DNA from: Brachypodius melanocephalos
Lineage: Eukaryota; Chordata; Aves; Passeriformes; Pycnonotidae
Assembly (NCBI GenBank): GCA_013398615.1
Contig: VZSR01001459.1
Coordinates: 7,644,687 to 7,708,686 of the forward strand
DNA: 64,000 bases
Direction: 5' to 3'
Position 1 is the stretch's first letter. The number at the start of each line of letters is the position of its first letter. This document shows positions 26,466-37,150 of the stretch, piece by piece. The notes under the pieces were generated by a model. That model was not told where the DNA came from. It saw only the letters and a program-made list of their open reading frames with translations, and did no database searches. The position numbers and the translations under genes were made by a program.

Positions 26466-28824
26466 CTGGGGCTGGAAAAAACAAAAACAAACCAAAATAA
26501 AAATGCACACTTGTTAATTCAAGAGTACAGCAGAGAGGTTTACAGGGCTCCTTGTCTCAACTTGCTTCAACTTCTGATGGTAGTCACTGGGTAGCAAGGC
26601 CAAGCCAGTGAGCCCACCACCCCCAGCAAAGACCCCAAGGTATGTTTAGATGCTGGAGCTAACACAGGGCTGCAGATTCCCACCTCCAGTGGTTAACTTT
26701 CACCCAACCTAAATTCCTGTTGCCTTCCCAGTTACAAATGCATACAGCATTTCTTGGTCTTTGTGTTCATGTTTTACCCTAGATGTGGCTGTGTTTCAGT
26801 GGTGGGTAGAGTAAATGCTGATGAAAATCCTGGGTAATTCTTTGAGGCAAAGAACCTGAGAATCACACCCCACAATCACATCACACTTAGATGTAACAAG
26901 AAACCCTGCACTGTGCTCTGTTTGTTCATTCAAGGGTTGTCTCAACTATTAAGGCAATTCGACTGGCTTAATTTATGGTATTCTATACTCACTCTCTCTT
27001 CTTCATCCATCAAGCCTCACAATACTTTCTGTTACACTGGAATTATTCTGTGCTGTATTTAAGGCTGCTACTTCTGCACTTTGAAATTTTTAATTATTCT
27101 CACTAGAAAGAAGATGGAGTTGCTTTACTCCACAGGGATGTGAACCTTGAACCTCCGAGGTGTAAAAGAACATGTTGCTTTTCTCACTACTGTACCAGGA
27201 GAAGCTTTTAACTACTCTGTTTATCACTTCTGACATAAATAAATGAGAAAAAATCAGACCTTTGAAGAAGAAAAACTTCATCTAATATTGTTAATTAGCC
27301 ATGACAAACGATGAAATAACATTGTAAATCTTTCATAGGAACAGCCACTAGATTTTAATTACACACATTCATAATTTAGCAAACAACATCTTACTTGAAT
27401 GTGAGTGTTTAATATGTACAGTACTCGAGGCTTCAGAGTCCTTAATTTTGTTCAGTTAAGGAAGCCTCTAGGTTTTGCTTCCATGCTCATCTTGTATTTT
27501 ATTTGCTTTGTTCTTTAAAATCCATGAAAGGCTTTGCATTTTGATAAATATCTTTTTATTTATTGTACAATGACAGGAGGAAAACTTTTGTTGTGTAAAA
27601 CATCAATACATCATGCCAGTGTTTAGCAGTTCCTTGTGCTAGCCAAAAAAAATTAATGTAGATTTCCTTAGTAATTATCTGAGTGATAGAAAGATAATAC
27701 AGTGCAGTAGTACAATAAATAGGAGGAAATTATCTAATATCCCTAATCTGCTAGGAATCATATCAAGGTGGAGGTCTTATACACATTATGGCTAACAATT
27801 AGGGAAAGAAAATTAACTCTTACCAAACTGCACACTTTCACTAACCCACCCCAGCCAGGTCCTGAGCTTTCTGTGGCCCTTCCTTGACACCAAGCCAGAG
27901 GATCACTGGCCCCATTCCCTACTGGTGTTACACAAGGAAAAAGTCCCACCCGAGCTGCTGGAGCAGGACTGACAGACGCCAACCGTGCGTTTGACCCCCA
28001 TCTTCTCGTATGACCATGCCCCATCAATCCTAATACTGCAACCCGCAACTCTGAGAGTCAGCCATTCTATTCCTCTTATTTATAAACTCCATTTATCTTA
28101 TTTCCGAAGAAAACCTTGGACTTCAGGAACACATCTAAACAAATAGGTGTTTGGATATTCGGAAACTCGGAGAGTTTACACTTCTTTGCAACAGCTTGCT
28201 CTGACACATCCATTTGTTGCAACTATCTGCAACAGCACCATATGCATGCAGGCCCCAGCAACAGTTGTACTGAGCTAAAGTAATGTTTGCCTCCATAAAT
28301 ATTAATTTTAAAATATATATACTTAATGCATTTATATTAATGTATTTATATTATTAGTACTAGGCGTAGGAAGCTGTGTTTTACCTATTTGCGATAAGAG
28401 CGCAAAGTTAGCACATGGGGTTTTTTTTAAAAAAAGCCCTTTATATCAATTGACTGATGCCCGTTTGGTTGTCTCCTCAGCTATCCTAAGAAAAGCTCTT
28501 GAACACACTCTACTTTGAAAAGCCAGGATATAAAAGTATACAAGGCCCATTGTCCAAGAAAGAATTTAAAAGCAAGACACGTTGCCAAACTGCGCTCCCC
28601 ACCCAGTTACCAAACACAGGATACAAGGCAGTTTGTTTACTTCTCACAATTGAATGCATACAAAAAAGGTCTCGGTGCAGTCCTGTTGTCAGGTCAGTAG
28701 TCAGTGTTAAAATGCTGAAATATCCTGATAAAACTTGCATTTTTGATCCCCTCCCTAAAGCTTCTGTCAAAGGTCTGTTTTCCTTTCTTAGGTTACTCCC
28801 TACTGCCTAACATAAACTGTCACA

Positions 28825-29250
28825 GTGCCGGAGGACAAACGGCCCTGCTCGGGAAACCGCGCGCTCCGTCCAGCGCCGCGGCTGCACGGGACCCCCAGCA
28901 CCTCCCTGACTCTGGGGAACGCCGATTTCTCCAGAGGAGAGCAGGAACAGGGCTGAGATCCCCCCCAGCACCTCTGCCCCTCGCTGTCGGGCACTGCTAC
29001 ACTGCGCAGCCCTCGAGTCAAACCCCCAGGAACCTCGCTGGGGCCCGTCTGCTGCTCTGCTCGGGGGTCGGGTCCCTTTCACCGGTGGGGCTGGGGAGGT
29101 TTGCCGTGTTTTCCCTCTTTCGCCAGAGCACAATAGGACAAGGAACTCACAAAATGACTTGGGGGATGCCGTACATGAATACGCTTGTTCCATCTGTCAA
29201 GGTACACGCTCAGCCCTCGTTAGCGCGGCAGTCGCCGGCCCCCACCACGG
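28825..29250. promoter_or_regulatory. Small CpG-rich patch inside FOXP1
   Basis: About 0.4 kb of GC-rich, CpG-rich sequence (for example around CCGCGCGCTCCGTCCAGCGC at 28858-28877) lies between exons B and C, in AT-rich surroundings. It is weaker and shorter than the 44 kb island. Open frames cross it on both strands but none shows a recognisable protein. It may be a minor promoter or enhancer, or simply a GC-rich patch. Confidence 0.4.
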
Positions 29251-30735
29251 CACTGCCTGTCAGTTTTCAGCGCCAGAGGGAGGGGGAAGAAATAAAATAA
29301 TACAAGACCACCTTCTCCATGCTAATTTAGCAAGAATAACCTCCTTAAGCTGGGCTGAACGAACCTGTGGGGTGAAATGCATTGTTGAAATGGACCTCCA
29401 CTAAAATCATCAGCAAAAATACTCCCCCCAAACCCCTAGAATAAGCTGAAGAGAGTTAGGTCCTTGTTCTCTTTCCAGCTATCGTGTTAAAATGCTCTTC
29501 TTGAAACAGGAAGGAGTCCTTTCTTATTGTTGCTTTCGCTAGTGTAATATCAGAAGTGTGACCACAGTAAATCAGTGTGTTAGATATTGAAATGCCATCA
29601 CATTGTCTAACTTCCCTTCTTGTCTTTTTTAACACAAAGTATTTTTTTTCTTTAAGCTCCAAGCCCTCATCTTTGTGTCTGAGATGCTCTCCTGTCTGAC
29701 AACAGCAATTTAGAAGAGTTAACTTTTATCGTTCATTCTGCTGTGTAACTTTCCCCTTCAAATTTCTTTATCTGCCCTCTGAGCTCATCTGAACTTTCAT
29801 GTTCTCCCAGCATGCAGGCTTGCATTCAAAACTATGTCTAATAGACCAAATAAGAGGTTAATAAGAAGTGGCAACAGAAAGAAAAAATACAATCCCTGGT
29901 AACTGATAAGAATGACAGTGGCAGCCCTTTATTGTTTGTCTTCAAATATAGAGTTAAAGATCTTTAAAAAACTAAATTTTGACGCCTTTGAAAAGAAAGA
30001 AGCACAAAATAACAACAGGGGGTTATTGCCTGCCAGCCACAGGGGAGAAGCTCCATAATTCTTATTCTCCCTTTTGAAGGCTGTTAGAAATCTGATTCAA
30101 AAAAGCAACAGCAGAAGGAGAAAGCCTCTTGAGGCTATCGCCATTTCCTGTGATCATGCATAATGCGTTTCAAAAGTGGGTTTTTACCAATTCTGTTGAT
30201 CAATTGCACCTCCTTCATATTCCCTCTTTTTTCTGCTGTGTTTACATCTGATGTGACTCAATGACAAGCGCTGTCTGAGACTGTGAAACAGACCTGTCAT
30301 GTTGATTTATGGGCGCATCAAACCACGACTTGTCCAAACTGAAGCTCGCAGTTCATTAATTAGAGAGTTGTGACTTTGAAGTCAGCTTTCAGACTGTGGT
30401 TTTTAACATTTGGCTTAATTTATATGCTCTTGAATGTGGATCTCTAAGGAAAAAACTGAAATTCCCTTCTTGTCTTTGAACTTCTTTTGACCGCACAATA
30501 ATCATTTCTTTGTCCAGAGTGATGCCTGCATCCCAGAGTCATTAACGCGCATTGAACTGCCACTGATGAGTAAGCCCTACTGAATTAGAAAAACAGCCAG
30601 CAAAACAAAGCTGAGAGCATTCTGCACAGTGATATCTCACAATTACATGCCTTCCCTCCCTGTGCCATTTCCATTTTAATTACTGTTAGTCCTTTAGATT
30701 TACATTTTAGACACTTTTTAATCTGTTCCCTTTTT

Positions 30736-30890
30736 ATTATAGTGGCGCCCGTAAGCGCGCTATGGTTAAGGTTGTGTCAGCGTTTCCATTATAAACCCCC
30801 CTGTTTTCAGGGGTTTATAACTCAGCTGGAAAAATTCACTCGGGGTTGAAACTTGGCACAGGTGGCACGATTTGTCGAAATTTCAAGGGG
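30736..30890 (+). repeat. Ancient dispersed repeat, copy 1
   Basis: This block shares an extended, diverged similarity with 51874-52015 on the same strand. Both contain CCATTATAAAC, then TTTTCAGG, GTTTAT, ACTCAGCT, AAAAATT, and TGAAACTTGGCA or TGAAATTTGGCA in the same order and spacing. The flanking parts (TATAGTGGCGCC versus TATAGCGGAGCC) also agree. It is therefore a real dispersed repeat, most likely an old transposon family shared by birds and reptiles, but I cannot name it. Confidence 0.7.
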
Positions 30891-31742
30891 AATGGGGAGG
30901 AGAAATTGGTGCATGCTTCGAGCAACACTCCTTGTCAGGTGACACGAGTGCCGCCGCTATCACCGGACATCACCCGGTGTCTCACGCCAAGAGGCAGCTT
31001 TCTAGGATCTCCCTAAGCCAGCAGTGATGTCAGATTAAACAGGAAAAGTCTCAAACTCCTCGAGACTGAAGAGGTGGACTCAGCACCTTAAAATGTAATT
31101 GCAGGAAAATTAAATTTAAGCGCACCAAAAACAACAAACAAAGTTTCGGATGTGACAGGTATTTTGGAAGGGAAGTGTATCTAAAAGACAGGCAGAAACT
31201 ACCCTGGCCTCTCCCCTCCAGTTATGGACCATGGTGGCATCAGAGCAAGGTCTCCTGCCACCTCTTCTCCATGTCACCACGGATGCTGCTCTGCGTGGTC
31301 TCTCCTGCTCAGCCCGTGCTGCGAGCAATGTGCAACCAGAACCTCTCTGGCTGGGATGTGCAAGCCCAAACTCAACCCCTCTTGGCATTCTGCCTTGTTT
31401 GGAGAGGACAGCAGCGAGCTGGGCCTGCTGCCTTGCCCCCTCCCCTCTCCACCGTAACTAACTCCCCAAAGCACTCTCCCAAGATACAAGTCTAGATGCC
31501 TGCTCCAGGACTCATACCGAACAGCAAGGCCTGGTCCCCTGCTATAAAATATGTGGCAGCAAGCAAATGGAAAGCACAGGAAAACACAGGCGAAAACAGG
31601 ACAATAACTCTAAATCTGAAAGCTGAGGCCCGATAGAGTCAGTTCAGTTGTGCAATCATTTATAAGATGAATGACAGTTTAATAGCCACTAGACAGTCCC
31701 CAGGGATCTGTGGTTTGAAAGTAAAATGGGTATTGTCTGTAC

Positions 31743-31832
31743 CTCTTTAGGCTGTTTTCCAGCATGTTGTTGCTGTAAAAGTTGAAGCTGCAACTGTTCC
31801 TGTTGTTTCTTATAAAACTCTTGAAGCTGCTG
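31743..31832 (-). CDS. FOXP1: FOXP1 exon B, glutamine/leucine-rich segment (30 codons)
   Basis: This 90-base exon (30 codons, phase 0 at both ends) encodes QQLQEFYKKQQEQLQLQLL followed by QQQHAGKQPKE. As recalled, this is identical to mammalian FOXP1, including the EFYKKQQEQ segment shared with FOXP2 and FOXP4. The acceptor is TTTTCTTTGTAG (AG at 31834-31833) and the donor is AAAGAG then GTACAG (GT at 31742-31741). It continues the glutamine-rich repression region directly from exon A, whose last codons are also glutamines. Because its length is a multiple of three, skipping it would keep the reading frame. It is too short to contain an ATG-initiated open frame of its own and is recognised only by homology and splice sites. 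Confidence 0.96.
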
Positions 31833-32944
31833 CTACAAAGAAAAGGAAAGATGGTAAGTAACAAAGTGGAGAGCCAATTCAGCGTCCCTTTTGGTATAAC
31901 ACACAAACTGTGATTTGAAAAATAGCATCCTTTTATCTGTAATGGTCTGACCTTTAGTTTGAAACTCAACAATAAATTCAGTGCACACTGACTATTCTTG
32001 GCATTATCGTTTGAAAAGTAATCTCCAAAATGAACTGATGAAAAACATACCATTTTCTACACAAACTAATTAAAATAAGGCAAGGAATGACCTTTGATTG
32101 TAACAACAAAGCCAAAATGCCCTTGCTGAGAGAGCCTGGCGAATCTCTGTTGTGAAACACACATGCTTTCTAAATGATAGGGTTTGACTGTATTAAGTGT
32201 TGTTCGATACACGCATAGACATCCTGGGAAATACTCTCCTCCTCCCATTTCCCAGATGTGCTCTGCGCAGGCAGCGTTCCGGCAGGACGGAGCCTGGGAA
32301 CCAGGAGGGAGCCTGGGAGCCAGGAGGGAAGCAGGCAGGGTCGGGCTGGGTGGATGCTGACACCCACCTGGGCTCCCTGAGACCCCACTGTGCCAAACCC
32401 CATGAAAACAGAGCCTCAAGGCTTGTTGGTGGCCAGCTTCCAGCCGAGAAAGGACCACGGGCTGCGAGCAGCACTGACACACAGCCCAGCATATGTTGGC
32501 TGAAATCAAACAGGCTTGCAAACCTCTCCACTTCTGTTTCCACCGTTTCCACAGCCCTTTACGGTTCCAGATGGAAATAACGAGGTCTAAATTGGGAAGT
32601 ATGGCCCTTCTACCTTGTTTATTCCAATTAGTCAGGGCACATCAAGCCTTCTGAGGGATGCAGGCAAAAGCAACAGGGACAACTGCCGAAGTCCTGACAC
32701 TTAAATATGCATCTGTATTATTTAGCTGATCTTGGAAACACTCCTAGCACTGCTCCCTGGATTTGTTTCCAGTAGCTATTTCTAGAATTAAAAACAAAAG
32801 AGCAGTCAGTTCAGCTCACGGCATGGCTGCTCCAAGGTTCAGACCTGAGATGTGGGCAGCTTCTTTCCCCAAAGGTGTTCCAGGAGGTGAAGCCTCCAGC
32901 ATCCACAGGGGCCACACCTGAGCAGTTGTTAAGGAAACAATTAC
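31833..32944 (-). other. FOXP1: FOXP1 intron between exons A and B
   Basis: This 1.1 kb intron is the shortest in the window. It has a GT donor and a TTTGTAG acceptor. Part of it (about 32230-32560) is GC-rich and contains two imperfect 19-base tandem copies of a unit beginning AGCCTGGGA, at about 32291-32328. No other gene or known repeat was recognised. Confidence 0.9.
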
Positions 32945-33082
32945 CTGTTGAAGCATGAGTGCCTGCTGCTGTTGGAGCAGGACTTGGAGTTGCTGGGGAG
33001 TTAGCACTTGTTGCTGGAGGATCTGCTGCATTTGCTGGGGAGTGATCACTTGAGGTGTCATCATAGCCACCGACACTGGAAC
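32945..33082 (-). CDS. FOXP1: FOXP1 exon A, glutamine-rich region (46 codons)
   Basis: This is an internal coding exon of the transcription factor FOXP1, a nuclear forkhead repressor. Its 138 bases are exactly 46 codons in phase 0 at both ends. It starts with VPVSVAMMTPQ, continues through ITPQQMQQILQQQ and LTPQQLQVLLQQQQ, and ends in ALMLQQ. It matches the recalled mammalian FOXP1 sequence without a difference that I can see. The acceptor is a pyrimidine tract ending CCTTCAG (AG at 33084-33083). The donor is CAACAG then GTAATT (GT at 32944-32943). The two adjacent ATG codons (MM) near the exon start are the first in-frame ATGs available to any transcript that begins downstream of the normal N-terminal exons, so this exon could supply the start of a short isoform. 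The glutamine-rich segment is a known repression and interaction region in FOXP proteins. Confidence 0.96.
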
Positions 33083-35206
33083 CTGAAGGCCAAGAAGGGA
33101 GAAAGAGGGTCAGAGCACATCCCCACAGCTCCTCCAGCATCCCCATGCCAGGGGAACCCATTCCTGGCATCAAGGGGGCTGAAGGTGAGAGTCCTTACAG
33201 CCCACCCTGGCTGGCACACAGGTACTGACCGACCACACCTTCCCAGTGACTAAAGCCCTTTTGCAAAACACTATTGGATGGAAATTCCTTAAAGCAAGTA
33301 ATACGGTAAAGATTTATTTATTTTTACAAGAAATCACCAGCTGGGTCCCTTCCCTCCCAGACAGCCCTTGCCTTCTGTAGAGAAATCCAACAGCCAAATA
33401 TCCCGCGCTGATGGGATCTAGACCCTATTACGACAGGTTTGTCAGAAAATTGAAGGAAGGCTCAGTGATGTGAATAACAGCACTAGACTCCTATGCAATT
33501 TTTACAGAAAGGCCCTACCACGATGTCTTTACCATTCCATATTCACCCAGCATACAGATGTCTTCAATTCTTTCATATTATGTGAGATACCATTAAAAGC
33601 CGCTTTCCATGACATTTCAGTGACAAACAGCTACAGTGATGAACTTGATAGCATTTCATATTTGCAACTGTTAACACGTTTCTGCACGGGCATCTTTGCA
33701 AGGAACCTGTACACTGTATCTGAAAGGATGATGTCTTGTTCAGATAAAACACTGACATTAAAATGACAGGCTGTCTTGGCCAAGGTTACACAAATTGTAT
33801 TCAAGCGGATACCTAATGACAATGCTATGAATTCTGCAAGCTTTCTAGAATGTAATTTAGCTATTCAAAATAATCACTGCACTTGTGTTTAATTTGCAGA
33901 CTACATGAGAACCATTTTGTCAGTCCCAGTAATGCAAGAAGACTATTTCCCTAGAAACCCACCCCTCTACCCTCCACCCCAAAAAAGGAAAAGAAAAGGA
34001 GGGAAAAAAAACAATAGAGGAAAAGACAAAACCCATACGAGTTTTAACAGTAATATTGAAGCACCTTACTTTTCTATAGTTTTAAATCAAATACATGACA
34101 GCACAAAACTAAAAGCAGTAAAGGATATACTTTGCTAAAAAGGATCTCCTGTCATCTCATGTATTTCAATAAAAGGTAATAATATGTTTAGCACTTTTTC
34201 CGTGAACCACTTTAAAAAAAAATCAGCAGACAATAGCTGATCTGAAGATAAAGGAGTTTTAAAAAAAAAAATCCTCCAGTGTAGTAGTAAGCAAGAGAGA
34301 AATGCAGTATTAATTTTATGTAACATAATGTCTTAATATGCAGTTTATCTTGACTTTTTCACATGATTTGTCCTGTCATTTGCATAGCAAGCTCTCATTC
34401 CTAATTTCACAGTCATTATGCACTGATGTCCTGATTTCTCAGCATCACTAATCTTGATGAACTAAAAATGGTTCCTGAAGGTCAGACGCATGTACAGTGC
34501 ACATCTCCCCGTGTTGTTGTGTACATGTTGTGTGCCAGGGCCAGACACTGCCTCCCAAACATTTGCCTGAGCAGAGCCCAGCCAGGCAGGGAAAGGACCC
34601 AGCCTCTGACATCCCATTACTGCCAACACAGCGAGGTCCTCTGAGCGCTCCCTGTGGCACAGCACATTCCCCCACTGCTGATGGGGTCCAGGCTAGCGAG
34701 AACACTGGCAAAAGGAAATTTAATTATGGGACAAACACCAGAACCACCAAAACCAGTGGCCATTCTCCCACGGCTAGTGCCATGTCCTCGTGCCTATGGG
34801 AAAGCCACCACCTTGCCACGCAGGACCAGCTCTGAGGACACCGAGTCACCAAGACAAGTAATCCCATTAATTCAGAGTATCTTAATCCACAGTCTTTAAA
34901 AAACTTTTCTGGGAGTAGAAAATTATTTAATTATATCCTGCTGTCACTATCTTCGCCCCAAGGTGTGACTCACCTTCATTATTCTCATCCCCAGAGAAGT
35001 TTACTTTACCCTGGGGTTTGTACTACCTCTCATTGAAGCTGGACCAAGCAAACAGAAGAGGAAGCATGTTGAAGTATGTTTTCTGTGCCCTTCTTGGAAG
35101 ATAGACAAGACAAATACTCTTCAGTCAGATTTATGACGACAAGCGAGGATACAGACAGGAATAGGGTGGGGTGCTGTAAACCCTACACATCGGTGATTAA
35201 TCCAAA

Positions 35207-35298
35207 GGGCTGCATTCTGCCGTCAGCTGGGCAGGGACAACTCCCATTCACTTCCATGGCCTTTCTGCACGTTTATCTTGGGACAGATCTGGCCATTA
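35207..35298. repeat. Old palindromic interspersed repeat, second type
   Basis: The stretch starts with GGGCTGCATTCTGCCGTCAG, has CTCCCATTCACTTCCATGG in the middle, and ends with CTTGGGACAGATCTGGCC. It resembles a palindromic repeat known from reptile and bird DNA whose ends read 'gggccagattctgccctcag' and its complement. The ends here are still roughly complementary. The family name is unknown to me. Confidence 0.5.
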
Positions 35299-37125
35299 GG
35301 CCCTGTCTTTGAAAACTGGCCATGTACCTTCCAGTAACAAATCTCTTAGCTGCACACTCCTTGCTAGAACAGGAGCACTTAAACAGAAAGGAAAAAAAAA
35401 ATGTTCTGCACACAGTCAGAGAGTGCAAGTACAGAGAGTACAAGTTTGTGTTGGTCCGTTCAACTCTGCTTTACCATCTGAAACCACATTTTCACACCAC
35501 ACCTGCGCTTCTAAAGGTGCTGCCTGCCATTTATAAACACAGCTAACAGCCACATTTAGCCACGGCCTGTACTTTAGTTTATCACGAAAGCAGCTTACGG
35601 AAACCTTGCACAAACAAATTCAAACGAACCAGAAACTATCGTGTTAAAAATTACAACACACATCCCGGACGAGCGTGGGCACACACGTACGGTCTGAGGG
35701 ACTTTAAATAGTTAAGAAGGATGGCCTATATATCCACTCTCTTAACTCCCAACGTCCAACTTTTCCATGTAGCTAGTCCCTGGTAATACTAGGAATCAAA
35801 GGGCATGCAGCACCAGCAATAGGCTATTATAGCCCACACTTTATTACCCATTACTACCGAGGTCATTAGCGGTAAGAGTGATTGTACCGGTCTTAACCTA
35901 TTGATCATTGTAACTACTATCATTTAATCCCGTGTTGAATGTCTGGAAAGCTGCTAAAGGCACACAAGAGAGAGTGCTTTAGTGATGAGAAATATAGCCA
36001 AAGCTTGGAAATTACACTTTGATTCATAAAATCTAGCCAGTGGTTTAAATCAATAGTATTTAAAACAGTCATGTAAGTTCTTAACTACAGCTCTCTAATA
36101 TTTATGGGTCCCTTTTTGAGTGTATTCAGTCAAAACTAAACTTTATTTTAGATACTGTGCAATATACTTTACATTATGTTAGATAAAAAATATTTATTTC
36201 TGATATTTTGTCTGATAGTAAGTGAAACCTAAACCAAGAGCTATAAATTCATTTTAGATTTCTATCTCTCAGATGTCAACTTAAATGTGTTGCCAAAAAA
36301 AATTACAAACCAACTTTAAAAATGACTTAACTGTTTAAGTACATGAAAATGAGTGTGTTTTATGAGTTAACAATGAATCACAGAAGGCAGTCTATGAAGA
36401 ACTAAAATAATTCTGTCTTACTGCCTTCAGGGAGTTGAAGTTCAAATTAAACTACTGGCAGATATATTTAAAGAATGCTAAGTTAGCATGCAGAGAAGAA
36501 ATCAATCTTTTATTTCTTCTTTCAAGTTGTTTATTTCTATTTTCCACTTGAAACATGATTGTTGTTATTGATATGATTAATGAACTACTTTTGGTATTGT
36601 TGACTGATAACAATAGGGTGTGGTAGATACCCAGCTGCATGTAAACCTGGCAGCAAAGGTAAAAATACAGCTGCAATTTGGCTTTGGGACCTGTGCTAGT
36701 ATGGACCTGCTGGCATGCTAATACCATCAACGGCAAAAAATGTCTTTAATACTCACAATTGTCTTCGCTCACTGTTTCTCCCAGGGTTTTGCCTCTGCTC
36801 CTCCGCATCCCCTAAAGGCCTCCCGGCCCCACAGTCCCCTCTGAGACCCTCCCATTTCAAGCCCTAAAAACGCCCTATTTTGGCAAGACCGACCAAGGGA
36901 AACTTCCACAAACTTGGGCCAAGCTCCCTTTTAACTTCTCCACGAAATTACAGCAGGGATGCATTTGTCACTCCTCCACACAACCCAGACAAGGGTCACG
37001 GGGATGAAAATGATTTAGCCCTATTTAATCACCTCCATTCCCTCATTTTCGGTGATATTAATATAATTAAATACTAGCTAAATAATTTCAAGTAGTTTAA
37101 TCTTGTATGAAGCGAGAAAGAAAAG

Positions 37126-37150
37126 AAAAAAAAAAAAAAAAAAAAAAAAA
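37126..37150 (+). repeat. Poly-A tract (25 bases)
   Basis: A pure run of 25 A is preceded by GAGAAAGAAAAG and followed by GAAGGAATG. No retroposed gene precedes it. Confidence 0.95.

Larger units (their letters stand above)
26466..31742 (-). other. FOXP1: FOXP1 intron between exons B and C
   Basis: This 5.3 kb intron is mostly AT-rich. It contains a CpG-rich patch at about 28825-29250, a block at about 30130-30600 that looks like a conserved non-coding element, and an old dispersed repeat at 30736-30890. Around 28310-28365 there is a very AT-rich stretch of alternating TATAT and ATTTAT words. No other coding sequence was recognised. Confidence 0.88.

Noticed and set aside
28743..29300. Plus-strand open frame of 185 codons
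   Set aside because: It crosses the small CpG-rich patch, with a competing minus-strand frame and no recognisable domain.
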